From Caldilineaceae bacterium (GTDB lineage Bacteria; Chloroflexota; Anaerolineae; Caldilineales; Caldilineaceae): 64,000 nucleotides of DNA. Made by a program: the position numbers and the translations under genes. The notes beneath the pieces were generated by a model. It was not told where the DNA came from and searched no databases. It worked only from the letters and a program-made list of their open reading frames with translations. Each line of letters opens with the position of its first letter. The stretch's first letter is position 1. The stretch spans positions 149,683-213,682 of the forward strand of contig JAHBVH010000001.1 of the NCBI GenBank assembly GCA_019637645.1, read 5' to 3'. This document shows, piece after piece, positions 34,755-44,763 of this stretch.

Positions 34755-35912
34755 TCAAATACTTTGTGCTGCTGGGTCGAGGGGGAGTTGGACAGGGCGG
34801 CCCCCTTCCAAGGAAGATTGGCGGAGTGCGAGAATGATCTCTTGATCCAGGCGTGCCTGGGCTGCGCCGTAGCTGGGTGCCTGGTCATGCTGAATGGCCT
34901 CGACCAAGCTCAGGAGACAACCGGCAACGCCGATCTCGTCGTCATGCCATTGGCTGCCATGCCCGGGGCGGGTAGGGCGGAAGGGATTCTCCCAGCGCAC
35001 AATCGGCTGCTCGGGCTGACCGGTATGGGCCACCATAGCAATGAGCGCGCCCCCATCGACCCGTTCCCAGCGTCGCTCCAGGGTAATAAACTGGGGGGCC
35101 TCGCCGCCGGGGGCTAGGAGGCTTAACCGCTCCTCGACATCCAAGCCGACCCCCATGGTAATCCCCATGCCCCGTTCGGCCAAAAAGCGGCTACTGCGCC
35201 ACCAACGCAGGGGCGCGTCATAGCCGATACTGGTCCAATGAAAGATGCCGAGTCGTCCGTCGTCAAATTCAATGAAGCCATGTTCCTGGCTTTCGGTGCG
35301 GGGCGCGGTCTTATTGGCTAGGCGCGACCAATGTTCGGCCAGCTCATATTGGCGCACAGCTCCGGTGACTTGGGTGGGCTTGGCCGTGAAGCCTAGGTAG
35401 CTCCGCATGACACTGACACCGTGATAGCCATGCCCGGCAAAGTCATTAAACGAGCTATAGACACGGCCAAAGAGCCCCGCCGCGATCAATTGCAATTTGA
35501 TCTGCTCCAACGGACGGCGATGAAACTGCTCGGCAACTTCGATTTTGAGCCCCCGTTGCTGAGCCGCAGCCATGATCGCATCGGCTTCGCTCAACTTGTG
35601 GGCAATGGGTGTTTCCAGCAGGACATGCAACCCATGTTCCACGGCCATGAGACCGATTTGGCCGTTGCTGTGGTAGTTGACGGAGACGATGCCAATCACT
35701 GGCGCGGTCTCGCGGATCAGGAGATCCAGATCGGTGTACCACGGCACGCCAAGGCTTTCTCCCAGCCGTTGGGCCGATTCGGCACTGCGCCCCCAAACCG
35801 AAACCAGCTCAACCGCCTGTGGCAGGGCTTGAATAATCGGGCCATATAAATAATCGGAGCGACGCCCTGTGCCAATGATGGCAACGCGTAGGGGGACTTG
35901 TTGATCTGTCAT
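34755..35912 (-). CDS. Gfo/Idh/MocA family protein with an ETP in place of EKP
   Basis: 385 aa. N-terminal Rossmann fold (VAIIGTGRRSDYLYGPIIQ) and a C-terminal alpha/beta domain typical of sugar/inositol dehydrogenases. The usual catalytic Glu-Lys-Pro reads LLETPIAHKLSEAD, so the lysine is replaced by Thr. Either it uses another residue or it belongs to a variant subgroup. Start at 35912 (MTDQQV) is chosen because upstream sequence to 35987 lacks the family pattern; AAAGGGT is the likely ribosome-binding site. Stands alone, convergent with gltB3-like. Confidence 0.85.
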   Translation of the reverse strand: MTDQQVPLRVAIIGTGRRSDYLYGPIIQALPQAVELVSVWGRSAESAQRLGESLGVPWYTDLDLLIRETAPVIGIVSVNYHSNGQIGLMAVEHGLHVLLETPIAHKLSEADAIMAAAQQRGLKIEVAEQFHRRPLEQIKLQLIAAGLFGRVYSSFNDFAGHGYHGVSVMRSYLGFTAKPTQVTGAVRQYELAEHWSRLANKTAPRTESQEHGFIEFDDGRLGIFHWTSIGYDAPLRWWRSSRFLAERGMGITMGVGLDVEERLSLLAPGGEAPQFITLERRWERVDGGALIAMVAHTGQPEQPIVRWENPFRPTRPGHGSQWHDDEIGVAGCLLSLVEAIQHDQAPSYGAAQARLDQEIILALRQSSLEGGRPVQLPLDPAAQSI

Positions 35913-36154
35913 AAGGAGTACCCTTTTTCTAAAATCTCTTGCAGAAAATAGTTGACTTCCACTTAATTTCCGATTACGATAGTCCACAAATTATGTAAAG
36001 TTTACATTGCTCGCTACAACGATGAATTGTGCATAAAGCTAACGCGTGCATACCGTGTGCGGCTAAACAAACGATTGTCCTCTATAAAAGGCTTACTCCT
36101 TTCCCTTAACACAATTTAGCAGATTGCCGCACCGCAAAAGTTGAAAGGCTATTC

Positions 36155-37135
36155 ATGAGCGAACAAGGAACCTTACCTTCGGCGCACCATTTCCAATTAC
36201 AGGCGATTGCTGAAGGCGTTTTTGTGGCACTCGCAAAACCAGAGAGTGGCGCTGGCTGTAATGCGGGTATTATTGATCTGGGCGACCAAACCCTGATCTT
36301 TGATCCCTTTTTGACCCCCCAAGCTGCCACTGAATTGCGGGCTATTGCCGAATCAATCAGCACCAGTCCCGTGAAGATGGTGATTAACAGCCATTATCAT
36401 CTGGATCATATTGGCGGCAATCAAGTCTTCCCCGAGACGACCACGATTGTCACGACTTCTACCGCGCGCAGCTTGATGTTGAGCCAGACGGCCCAGAAGC
36501 TTGCAACCTACCAAGCACACGCCAACCAACGACTGGCTGAGTTAGAACAGCAAGTGAGCACATTGCGGAAACCGGCGGAAAAACAGGAAGCGCAACAGTT
36601 GCTGGCGCAGTGGCAGTTTCTGCACCAAGCCCTGCCCTCTTGGCAAATTCGTCTGCCAACCATGACCTTTGACCAACGATTGGTGCTTTATGGGAGTCAA
36701 CGTCAGGTGGAATTGCTCACCTATGGCGGCGGGCACAGCCAAAGCGATGCGATCCTCTATCTGCCTACCGAGCAGATTGTCTTTATGGGGGATTTGATCA
36801 GCGTGCAAAGCCATCCGGCCTTGAGCGATGGCGATCCTGGTGAACTGCCCCGGATTCTGGATCTGATCAATCGGCTGCAACCCCAAAAGCTAGTGCCAGG
36901 GCATGGACCCGTGGGCACCGCCGCCGATCTGCAAGTGATGCAGAAATATCTGGCAACCATGACAGAGATGGCTTTAACGGAGTTGGCCTTTCAAACCGAA
37001 GAAGGAGCCGATATTGACAAACGGATTGCTCACCTACGCCAACCCATTGCCTATACGGCGTGGGTCCGCCCCCGCTTCTTTGCCGACAATCTCCGCTTTC
37101 TCTACCAACGGGTCATGACCGCCTACGCCGAGTAG
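36155..37135 (+). CDS. Metallo-beta-lactamase-fold hydrolase
   Basis: 326 aa, no signal peptide. Zinc motif HxHxDH at residues 80-85 (INSHYHLDHIGG), later TYGGGHSQSDAILYLP, VFMGDLIS and LVPGHGPVG supply the other ligands. A charged helical insertion (HANQRLAELEQQVSTLRKPA) sits between the first and second metal motifs. Substrate not predictable. Divergent from the MocA-type gene; the 242-bp spacer has no clear promoter by eye. Confidence 0.88.
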   Translation: MSEQGTLPSAHHFQLQAIAEGVFVALAKPESGAGCNAGIIDLGDQTLIFDPFLTPQAATELRAIAESISTSPVKMVINSHYHLDHIGGNQVFPETTTIVTTSTARSLMLSQTAQKLATYQAHANQRLAELEQQVSTLRKPAEKQEAQQLLAQWQFLHQALPSWQIRLPTMTFDQRLVLYGSQRQVELLTYGGGHSQSDAILYLPTEQIVFMGDLISVQSHPALSDGDPGELPRILDLINRLQPQKLVPGHGPVGTAADLQVMQKYLATMTEMALTELAFQTEEGADIDKRIAHLRQPIAYTAWVRPRFFADNLRFLYQRVMTAYAE

Positions 37136-37148
37136 GTGAGACGGCGCG

Positions 37149-37931
37149 CTACACATTATGTAACAACTGACCACCGTCGATGACCATGGTCGCGCCGGTG
37201 GTAAAACTAGAGGCTGGCGACGCTAGATAGAGGGCCATGCCCAGCAATTCCTCTGTCGCGCCCAGCCGCTGCTGGGGAATCGCCTGCGTGACATCGGCGT
37301 GGAGGGTGGGATCCTCCCAAATGGCCCGGCTAAAGGCCGTTTTGATAAACCCTGGCGCAATGGCATTGACTTGAATGTTATCCGTAGCAAGTTCCGCGGC
37401 CAGAACTTCGGTTAGCATCAGCACCGCCGCTTTACTAACGCAGTAGATCCCCATGCCTGGCAGTGGCGTCTTGCCCGCCACGGACGCAATATTAATGATC
37501 TTGCCACCACCCCGTTGGCGCATGGCCGGGACACAAGCTTGGGCCAGCCGAAAATAGCCCTTGACATTGACATCTAGGATCTTCTCCCAATGGCTCTCCT
37601 CCGCCGTGATGATCGGTCCAAAGTGGGGATTGGTCGCGGCATTGTTGATCAGAATGTCAATGCCGCCAAAGGTCGCTACGGCCCGTGCCACCACTGTCTG
37701 GACTGCGGCCGTTTCGCCTGTATGGGCGGCTATGGCTAGTGCCGTGCCACCCTGCGCCGTAATGGCGGCGGCCACGGTTTCCAACCCGGCTTGCTTGCGG
37801 CTGCTCAGGACCACCTGAGCTCCCGCGGCGGCATACGCTTTGGCAATCGCTGCGCCAATCCCGCGCGAGGCACCGGTGATGAGCGCTACTTTGCCCGTTA
37901 GATCAAATAATGGCGGAAGAACGGCGGTCAT
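37149..37931 (-). CDS. Short-chain dehydrogenase/reductase
   Basis: 260 aa classical [15 protein letters not shown] cofactor loop, [11 protein letters not shown], catalytic Ser in [10 protein letters not shown], and Tyr/Lys in [10 protein letters not shown], then [11 protein letters not shown]. Resembles FabG/glucose-dehydrogenase-like members. ATG at 37931 with GGAGGAG upstream. Converges with the MBL gene (13 bp apart). Confidence 0.92.
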   Translation of the reverse strand: MTAVLPPLFDLTGKVALITGASRGIGAAIAKAYAAAGAQVVLSSRKQAGLETVAAAITAQGGTALAIAAHTGETAAVQTVVARAVATFGGIDILINNAATNPHFGPIITAEESHWEKILDVNVKGYFRLAQACVPAMRQRGGGKIINIASVAGKTPLPGMGIYCVSKAAVLMLTEVLAAELATDNIQVNAIAPGFIKTAFSRAIWEDPTLHADVTQAIPQQRLGATEELLGMALYLASPASSFTTGATMVIDGGQLLHNV

Positions 37932-38156
37932 CAATCTCCTCCAGAAACCTCTAATTTTCTACCACTGGCTTAGCACTACGATAGAAAGCAAAGGCTGATT
38001 GCGCGGATGGCGCAGCGCTTCGCCGCTTTCGTCTGCATCATTCGGTAGCCCAGTGGGCGCTAGGCTCTAGCCGGGTCACGGACCTGGCTGACGTTTTTAT
38101 CGAATGATTGACTTACGCTTTATCCGCCTGTGGGACTCAGCGCGCGGCGGCTCTGC

Positions 38157-38945
38157 TCAGCGGCCAGTGAAAACTGGTGGGCGCTTTTCAGCGAAAGCAA
38201 GCACCCCTTCGCGGTGATCCGCGGTCAGTGTGGCTTGGGCCTGTAACGCTGCTTCGGCGGCAAGAATTGACGCTAGATCAGCGGTCGTGGCCTGGCGCAT
38301 TACGCGTTTGGTGAGGCCCAAGGCGACCGTGGGGCGCTGCGCCAATTGATGTGCCCACTGCTGGGCCTCGGTCAGGAGGCCATCGACCGCGGTGACGCGG
38401 TTAGTCAGACCAAGGTCTAGACAGCGCGTGGCGGTGACCCGCTCGCCGCTGATGGCAATTTCGTAGGCGCGGCTGTAGCCAACCAGGCGGGTGAGAAACC
38501 AACTGGCACCGGCATCGGGCACGAGCCCAATGTTGCTAAAGGCCATGAGCAGGCTGGCGTCGTCGGCCATGATGCGTAGATCGCAGGCCAGGGCTAGCGA
38601 CGCGCCCGCCCCTGCCGCCACGCCGTTGATCGCGGCAATCACGGGTTTTTCGAGCTGACAAATGCTTTCAATGAGGGGACGGTAATACTGGAGAATGATC
38701 TCGCGTACGGCATCTGGGGCCGGGGTACCATCAAAGATGCTCAAATCCTGACCGGCACAAAAGCCTTTCCCGGCTCCTGTTATCAAGATGGCGCGTACCT
38801 GCTCATCTTGCCCTGCTTGTTGGAAAGCTGCCAGTAAGGCTTGGAGCATGGCTGGTGTCAGGGCATTGCGCCGCGTGGGGCGGTTCAAGGTAAGCGTCGC
38901 AACGCCCGCTTCAACCGTATATAACACCGTCTGTGCGTCATCCAT
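38157..38945 (-). CDS. Enoyl-CoA hydratase/isomerase, PaaG-like
   Basis: 262 aa crotonase. CoA and oxyanion motifs GKGFCAGQDLS and INGVAAGAGASLALACDLRI; catalytic-region FSNIGLVPDAGASWFLTRLVG carries Asp as in PaaG (1,2-epoxyphenylacetyl-CoA isomerase), rather than the Glu of ordinary hydratases. No other paa genes are near, so the substrate remains open. ATG at 38945 with AAAGGAG upstream; longer frames into the repeat are rejected. The ~225-bp spacer 37932-38156 holds only a fragment (GGTAGCCCAGTGGGC) like MITE flank. Confidence 0.87.
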   Translation of the reverse strand: MDDAQTVLYTVEAGVATLTLNRPTRRNALTPAMLQALLAAFQQAGQDEQVRAILITGAGKGFCAGQDLSIFDGTPAPDAVREIILQYYRPLIESICQLEKPVIAAINGVAAGAGASLALACDLRIMADDASLLMAFSNIGLVPDAGASWFLTRLVGYSRAYEIAISGERVTATRCLDLGLTNRVTAVDGLLTEAQQWAHQLAQRPTVALGLTKRVMRQATTADLASILAAEAALQAQATLTADHREGVLAFAEKRPPVFTGR

Positions 38946-38979
38946 TACCCTGTCTCCTTTGACGTAAGACTTCCCTAGT

Positions 38980-39016
38980 CTAAACCTGTCCGGTTTTGCA
39001 AAACCGGACAGGTCTG
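38980..39016. repeat. R1-type inner hairpin, variant stem
   Basis: CCTGTCCGGTTTTG / CAAAACCGGACAGG. The stem bases differ from the common GACCTGACAGGTTT but remain fully paired. Lies between purF and the PaaG-like gene on the same strand. Confidence 0.8.
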
Positions 39017-39042
39017 CGGCGGCAAACCAACCTAAGTCGCCC

Positions 39043-40464
39043 TTAGTTGCCCCACACGCTGGCGAACTTCTCTTTTTCCTGGAGTTCAAAGAGCGAAATG
39101 GGGGTCGAGAAGGGGTAGTCGCCGGTAAAACAAGCATTGCAATAGCCATCGGTCGCGCGGAGCGCCTTCATCATGCCTGCCACCGAGAGATAGGCCAACG
39201 AGTTTGCCCCAATATGTTCACAGATTTCGGGAATAGTCATGTTGGCTGCAATTAATTCGGACTGCGAAGCCATGTCTACCCCCATAAAGCAAGGGAATTT
39301 GATGGGCGGACAAGCGACGCGTACATGCACTTCCTTGGCCCCTGCTTCGCGTAACATCTGCACTAACGGCCCAGAGGTGTTGCCGCGCACAATCGAATCG
39401 TCAATGAGCACGACCCGACGCCCCTTTAAATTATCGGGTAGGGGATTAAATTTCATCGCCACGCCCACTTTGCGCAATTCATTGCTGGGCTGGATGAAGG
39501 TGCGCCCGATGTAGCGGCTTTTGATCATGCCTTCGCTATAGGGAATTTTGCTTTCCTGCGCATAGCCAATGGCGTGAGGCGTGCCGGAGTCCGGTACTGG
39601 CACGACAATGTCAGCCTCGGCAGGCGCTTCTTTGGCGAGCTGCATGCCGATTTGTTGCCGTGTTTGGTGAACCAACTTGCCATTGAGCGTGCTGTCGGGG
39701 CGGGCAAAGTAGATCTGTTCAAAGGTGCAAAAGGCCGACTGCTGGGGCGGTGCACCTTGGACAATTTTGTAGCCATCAGCATCGATCCGAATGATCTCAC
39801 CCGGCTGGATCTCTTGGATCATTTGTCCACCAATCGTGGCAAAGGCGCAATTTTCCGAAGCAATGGCATAGCCGCCATCGACCTTGCCCAAGACCAAGGG
39901 ACGCAAGCCCCACGGGTCGCGCACCCCATAAATTGCATCATGGGTGAGGATGACCAAACTATAGGCCCCCTCGGCCCGCGCCATCAAGATCCGAATGCGT
40001 GTCAACCAGTCGGGGCCGCCCGCGCCAGCCAATAGATGGATAATCACTTCGCTGTCGGTGGAGGTGGTGAGGCCCACACCGCGTTCTAGTAATTCGCGGC
40101 GCAATTGGGGGGCATTGATCAGGTTGCCGTTATGACCAATGGCCAATGGCCCATGCAACGTTTCCAGCAAATAGGGTTGGGTGTTGCGCAGCTTCGATGA
40201 ACCCGTCGTTGAGTAGCGATTGTGACCGATGGCTAGGTGGCCTTTTAGATGGCCTAGGTTGTCTTCATTAAAGACTTGAGAGACCAACCCCATGCCCTTG
40301 TGAATATGTGCTGTCTGTCCATCACAGGTGACAATCCCTGCACCTTCCTGCCCACGGTGTTGGAGCGCATAGAGCGCAAAAAAACTATGCCTTGCCACAT
40401 CCCGATTGGGAGCGTAAATGCCGAAAATGCCGCACTCTTCGTGGAGTTTATCATCAGCGTACAT
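39043..40464 (-). CDS. purF: Amidophosphoribosyltransferase
   Basis: First committed step of purine synthesis: PRPP plus glutamine to phosphoribosylamine. 473 aa. HEECGIFGIYAP puts Cys11 as the N-terminal nucleophile after propeptide removal, as in the Bacillus-type enzyme. GHNRYSTTGSS and HNGNLINA are glutaminase motifs; VVLIDDSIVRGNTSGPLV is the PRPP-binding loop. Cys residues near the C-terminus (FPCFMGVDM, YCNACFTGDYP) suit the Fe-S type. ATG at 40464; the frame extends further but without family similarity. Confidence 0.96.
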   Translation of the reverse strand: MYADDKLHEECGIFGIYAPNRDVARHSFFALYALQHRGQEGAGIVTCDGQTAHIHKGMGLVSQVFNEDNLGHLKGHLAIGHNRYSTTGSSKLRNTQPYLLETLHGPLAIGHNGNLINAPQLRRELLERGVGLTTSTDSEVIIHLLAGAGGPDWLTRIRILMARAEGAYSLVILTHDAIYGVRDPWGLRPLVLGKVDGGYAIASENCAFATIGGQMIQEIQPGEIIRIDADGYKIVQGAPPQQSAFCTFEQIYFARPDSTLNGKLVHQTRQQIGMQLAKEAPAEADIVVPVPDSGTPHAIGYAQESKIPYSEGMIKSRYIGRTFIQPSNELRKVGVAMKFNPLPDNLKGRRVVLIDDSIVRGNTSGPLVQMLREAGAKEVHVRVACPPIKFPCFMGVDMASQSELIAANMTIPEICEHIGANSLAYLSVAGMMKALRATDGYCNACFTGDYPFSTPISLFELQEKEKFASVWGN

Positions 40465-40697
40465 GGTTACTTTTTGATTCCTATGTTTGTAAACATCAAT
40501 AAGCGCCGGGGTTAACGCTGTACAGACGAACTGAAAGGCTAGTTGACGAAACGATTCCCACGCCTGACCGATTCCCGACACTGGGAGAGCGGCTCACTAC
40601 GCTGATGAGTTGCCTTGCCACGCGGGTTATCCTCTTTCATCCCTGGTACGTCCCTGTTTAGAACAATGACGACTTTGTCAACAATTCCTATGGCCTG

Positions 40698-41864
40698 TTA
40701 GGCGCGTATCGCTGCCGGTTGTAGGCGCTGCCGGGCTGTGCGCGCCAACGTTTCGGCCTCAACAAGGCTGTCTGCCAGTGCCGTGATATGACCCATTTTG
40801 CGACCTGCCCGCGCCGTCTCTTTGCCGTAGAGATGGAGCTTCACCTCGGGGAGGGCACTGGCCGCGGCCCAATCCGGCTCGGTCGGTTGCCACAGATCGC
40901 CCAATAGATTGACCATGGCCGCCGGGCGCAACAGCGTTGTTGCGCCCAAGGGCAGGCCACAGACGGCTCGTAGCTGTTGTTCAAATTGACTGGTGACCGC
41001 GGCTTCAATGGTTAGATGACCAGAATTGTGGGGGCGCGGTGCTAATTCATTGACCAACAGTTGCTCATCTGGGGTGAGAAAGAGCTCCACACAGAGCACG
41101 CCAATGACATCCAACTGGCGCAAAATGGTGTGGGCAATCTCAATGGCCGCGTCTACTACCTTGGGCGTCACCCGCGCGGGGGCCAGCGAGAGATCCAAGA
41201 TATGGTTGTGATGTAGATTCTCAATGACGCCATAGTGGGCAAAGCTACCATCGACCCCACGGGCTGCTACCACCGAGACTTCGCGCTCAAACTGGACAAA
41301 GGCTTCTAGAATGGCTGGTTGTTCCCCAATGGCTTGCCACGCTGCCGCCGCTGCTGTCGCTTGGGTAAGCTTGACCTGCCCTTTGCCATCGTAGCCAAAG
41401 GCCGCGGTCTTTAGGACCGCCGGGCAGCCTAAGCGCGCTAGGCCCGCTTCTAAATCAGCCAAGCTATGCACGGCGGCAAAGGGGGTGACGGGTAAGCCAG
41501 CTTCGGCGAGAAACGCTTTCTCGCGTAAACGATTTTGGGTGGTATGGAGCACCCAGCCGCCAGGCCGCACCGGCACGCCTTCCTCTTCGGCAATTTGTGC
41601 GACCGCGGCGGCCACATTCTCAAACTCAAAGGTGACGACATCAACGCCCTGCACAAAATTGCGCACCGCTGCTAGATCAGCATACGGTGCGCAAATCTCT
41701 CGATTCGCCACTTGCCCGGTAGGCGAATCTTTTTCTGGTGAAAAAGTATGCACATGATAGCCCATGCGGCGAGCGACTAATGCCAACATTCGCCCCAATT
41801 GCCCGCTGCCAAAGACCCCAATCGTGGCGCCAGGCAGGAGTGGACTTTTGTGATTTATACCCAT
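40698..41864 (-). CDS. purK: 5-(carboxyamino)imidazole ribonucleotide synthase
   Basis: ATP-grasp enzyme that carboxylates AIR to N5-CAIR. 388 aa: TIGVFGSGQLGRMLALVARR, VVTFEFENV, TAAFGYDGKGQVKL (ATP loop), FEREVSVVAARGVDG and NELAPRPHNSGHLTIEA are all PurK motifs. PurE, its usual partner, is not in the window. It is 233 bp upstream of purF on the same strand. The start at 41864 lacks a strong ribosome-binding site. Confidence 0.95.
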   Translation of the reverse strand: MGINHKSPLLPGATIGVFGSGQLGRMLALVARRMGYHVHTFSPEKDSPTGQVANREICAPYADLAAVRNFVQGVDVVTFEFENVAAAVAQIAEEEGVPVRPGGWVLHTTQNRLREKAFLAEAGLPVTPFAAVHSLADLEAGLARLGCPAVLKTAAFGYDGKGQVKLTQATAAAAAWQAIGEQPAILEAFVQFEREVSVVAARGVDGSFAHYGVIENLHHNHILDLSLAPARVTPKVVDAAIEIAHTILRQLDVIGVLCVELFLTPDEQLLVNELAPRPHNSGHLTIEAAVTSQFEQQLRAVCGLPLGATTLLRPAAMVNLLGDLWQPTEPDWAAASALPEVKLHLYGKETARAGRKMGHITALADSLVEAETLARTARQRLQPAAIRA

Positions 41865-42273
41865 TGACAACTGTCTTCTCTTGCTAGTCCATGCCAAGGT
41901 AAATACCCAACCACCCCTAAGGCCCCTTCCTACCGAGCAACAGACTGCGCAGCCCTAACCTTAGGGATATCGGGATTACCTAGCCTACGTTATAAATGGT
42001 TCATTCAGTATAACACAGGTACGATAGCTAGCGCCCAACCGCGACCCGTCTGTACGGGTCTATTGTGTTCTCTATCTTACGCTGTCCGCTGCCTATCGTT
42101 TGTGCCAAAGCGTACAATCTGCCTGGCCGCGCGGAAAACGTGTTTTTCTGTTCGATTGCTCTATGATATGCTATCCCTCGCAGGTCGAGCGCCTTGGTTG
42201 TCCAGGCTAGGACTGATGCCCAAAGATTGGTTTGTCACCGAAGACCTGGCAGGTTTTCAAAATTTTGTCTTTT

Positions 42274-42351
42274 GTTGGCTCTGTGGTCCCCACAACCGCC
42301 AACGCAAAATCTTGTATCCCGTTGGCTCTGTGGTCCCCACAACCGCCAACG
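42274..42351. repeat. Two direct copies of a small hairpin unit
   Basis: A 31-bp unit starting GTTGGCTCTGTGGTCC and ending CCACAACCGCCAACG occurs at 42274-42304 and 42321-42351. Each copy can fold on itself (GTTGGC/GCCAAC, TGTGG/CCACA). A decayed R1-like half (GACCTGGCAGGTTTTCAAAA) precedes them at 42244. The remainder of the 41865-42392 spacer has no gene I can support. Confidence 0.8.
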
Positions 42352-42392
42352 AAAGACTCTGTCAGCTCTAGCTTTGCATAAAAGGAGAGTAC

Positions 42393-43490
42393 ATGAATAT
42401 CTATCGGGCTGGCCTCGTTGGTTGTGGCCGGATCGGCACCTTGTGGGAGACCGATCCCCCCACGCCAGTAACCCACGCCGGCGCGCTGGCGGTGTTGCCC
42501 CAAACAAAGCTTGTGGCCGGGTCCAGCCGGGGGGCTGAGCATCTACAGGCTTTTGGCAAACAGTGGGGCGTGGACGCGCTCTATCTAGACTATCGCGAAA
42601 TGTTTGAACGCGAGCAGCTCGATATTGTCTGTATCGCCACCCATCCGGGCTTGCACTGGCCGATTGTGGAAGCCGCGGTGGCCGCGGGCGTCAAAGGCAT
42701 TTTGTGTGAAAAGCCGCTTGCCCTGAGTCTTACCGATGCCGATGCCATTGTGGCGGCCTGTCGGGAAGCGGGCTGTGTCCTCTCGGTCAATCATTCGCGG
42801 CGCTGGAACCCAACCCATCGCCAGGCCAAGGCCATGGTCGATCGTGGCGCGATTGGTGATCTGGTGGCGCTTTATGGCTTCTGCCAAGGGGTAAAGCCCT
42901 TCCCGGCTTGGACTGCCGACGAAGAAGGGCCGCTGATTCATGATGCGGTTCACCTCTTTGATCTGTTCCGCTGGTTTGGGGGCGAACCGGTCTCGGTGGT
43001 TGGCACGGCGGTACGCCGAAAACAACCCTTCCGTGTAGAGGATGACAGCCATGCCATCTTTACCTTTGCGGATGGCCTGAGCGGCGTAGCCATGGTCAAT
43101 GAGTTAACGCGCTATCATCGCTTTGGCATTGAGATTCAGGGGACCGATGGCGTGATCCTCCTCTCTGGGGATGGCAACCGCTGGTGGAATAGTGTGGATC
43201 GGACGGATCGGATCAATGAGTCCAACCCACAGATCGAGTGGTGGGAGCTATCGCCCCAATCCTTTCCCGAAACGCCAGAAGCAAGTTCCATCTTGGCAGC
43301 GGTGCGCGAGTTGGTGACCTGTATGGAAACGGGGGCGACGCCAAGCTCACCGGGCGAGGACGGTGTGGCCTCGTTGGAAATGGTCATGGCCGTCTACGAA
43401 TCGCAACGCCTGGGCAATCAACCCGTGGCTTTCCCTCTAGCAGACCGCGCTTCGATCCTCTATCGACTGCGCGAAGAGGGGCACTTTTAA
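42393..43490 (+). CDS. Gfo/Idh/MocA family dehydrogenase
   Basis: 365 aa. NAD-binding AGLVGCGRIGTLWE, catalytic CEKPLALSLTDAD, and SVNHSRRWNPTHRQAKAMVD, with the DAVHLFDLFRWF motif (His after Asp) that closes the active site. Probably oxidises a sugar or polyol hydroxyl with NAD(P). First gene of the plus-strand catabolic cluster; AAAGGAG precedes the ATG. Confidence 0.92.
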   Translation: MNIYRAGLVGCGRIGTLWETDPPTPVTHAGALAVLPQTKLVAGSSRGAEHLQAFGKQWGVDALYLDYREMFEREQLDIVCIATHPGLHWPIVEAAVAAGVKGILCEKPLALSLTDADAIVAACREAGCVLSVNHSRRWNPTHRQAKAMVDRGAIGDLVALYGFCQGVKPFPAWTADEEGPLIHDAVHLFDLFRWFGGEPVSVVGTAVRRKQPFRVEDDSHAIFTFADGLSGVAMVNELTRYHRFGIEIQGTDGVILLSGDGNRWWNSVDRTDRINESNPQIEWWELSPQSFPETPEASSILAAVRELVTCMETGATPSSPGEDGVASLEMVMAVYESQRLGNQPVAFPLADRASILYRLREEGHF

Positions 43491-43529
43491 CCCTGGTAGC
43501 GAGTAGGGATGACCTCCTAGCGTGAAATG

Positions 43530-43601
43530 AGGACGCGGATTCACACGGGTTAGCGCGGATAAGAAAGCAAATCCGCGTATCACTGCGTAAATCCGCGTCC
43601 T
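43530..43601. repeat. GGACGCGGAT palindrome (family R3), copy 1
   Basis: Outer arms AGGACGCGGATT (43530-43541) and AATCCGCGTCCT (43590-43601), with internal GCGCGGAT/ATCCGCGT pairing. A short GCTTGCG-CTAA-CGCAAGC hairpin follows at 43612. It lies between the first two MocA-type genes. Confidence 0.85.
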
Positions 43602-43679
43602 AAAATTTTGGCGCTTGCGCTAACGCAAGCTTACGATCAATCTACAACCGAAAGCGGCCACCTATCAAGGGAGACTCTC

Positions 43680-44708
43680 ATGGCAGAACTACGCATTGCA
43701 TTGCTCGGCTCTGGTTATATGGGGCGCACCTACGCCGAATGTATCAGCAAATATAACAGCCGCGCCCAATTGGCTGCCGTCAGTGGTGGCACGCGCGCGC
43801 CTGGCTTGGCGGCGGAATATGGGGTGGATTATGTGGAAAGCTATGAAACATTGGTGACGCGGCCCGATGTCGATGCGATTTTGATTGCCACGCCCCACAT
43901 CAACCATCGCGATCAGGTGATCCTTGCCGCGCAACATGGCAAACATGTGCTCGTGGAAAAACCCATGGCGACCACCGTGGCCGATTGCACGCGCATGATC
44001 GATGCCTGCCGCGCCGCCGGTGTACGGTTGGAAGTGATCCAGACCTTGCGCTTTCGGGGGGTGCCCGCGCGCGCCAAACAGTTGATCGACCGTGGCGCGA
44101 TCGGCAAGGTGTGGATGATCCGCGGCCAGTCCTTGGTGCGCACCTACATCGTCGACAAATCCTCCTGGGCCGCCCAGCCGGAAAACGGGGGGGCTTTTCT
44201 CGACATGGGCGTCCACAACTTTGATATCATGCGCTTCTGGACCGGCTCCGAAGTACACCGCGTCTTTAGCCATGTGACGACCTACGGTGATGTCGATGCC
44301 CCCGGCATGAGCGCCATGACCCAACTGACGATGGCTAATGGTGTGGCGGTACAGCAGTGGATGTCCTTTGAAATTCCCACCAGCCACATGACGGGGAGTC
44401 AGCATATCTACCACATTGTGGGCGAGACCGGCATGATCGAGGTGGATGGCTACGGCAAAGTAAGCGTAGCCAAAGGTGACCAAGTGGAGCTGATTTGGGA
44501 GCAACCAACCTTTGACTTTATCAATCGCCCCCTTGATCCCATCCGGTTGGAAGCCTTTTTTACCCAAACCCAAGCCTTTGTCGATGATGTGCTCGACGGG
44601 CGCACGGCCACGGTCTCCGGCGAAGAAGGGCGGGCCGCGGTTGCCATTGTCGAAGCCGCCTGGCAATCCGCCCAAACCGGCCAAGCTGTCACCCTGGGTG
44701 GAGCGTGA
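43680..44708 (+). CDS. Gfo/Idh/MocA family dehydrogenase
   Basis: 342 aa. IALLGSGYMGRTYAECI (cofactor loop), ATPHINHRDQ, VEKPMATTVADCTRMID (catalytic Lys) and DMGVHNFDIMRFW (catalytic His region). Resembles inositol-2-dehydrogenase-like members; substrate unknown. ATG at 43680 follows AAGGGAGA. Confidence 0.92.
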   Translation: MAELRIALLGSGYMGRTYAECISKYNSRAQLAAVSGGTRAPGLAAEYGVDYVESYETLVTRPDVDAILIATPHINHRDQVILAAQHGKHVLVEKPMATTVADCTRMIDACRAAGVRLEVIQTLRFRGVPARAKQLIDRGAIGKVWMIRGQSLVRTYIVDKSSWAAQPENGGAFLDMGVHNFDIMRFWTGSEVHRVFSHVTTYGDVDAPGMSAMTQLTMANGVAVQQWMSFEIPTSHMTGSQHIYHIVGETGMIEVDGYGKVSVAKGDQVELIWEQPTFDFINRPLDPIRLEAFFTQTQAFVDDVLDGRTATVSGEEGRAAVAIVEAAWQSAQTGQAVTLGGA

Positions 44709-44763
44709 TCACGTAGCATATAACAGCCCGCGCCGCGCATAGAACGCGATTGTGGTTCGTGCG

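Noticed and set aside
42063..42371. 102-codon frame before the first cluster gene
   Set aside because: It runs through two copies of a repeat unit and a decayed R1 repeat.
43689..44684. 331-codon minus-strand frame opposite a MocA-type gene
   Set aside because: Long only because of codon bias in the sense gene; its His/Gly-rich sequence has no family pattern, whereas the sense strand has clear motifs.
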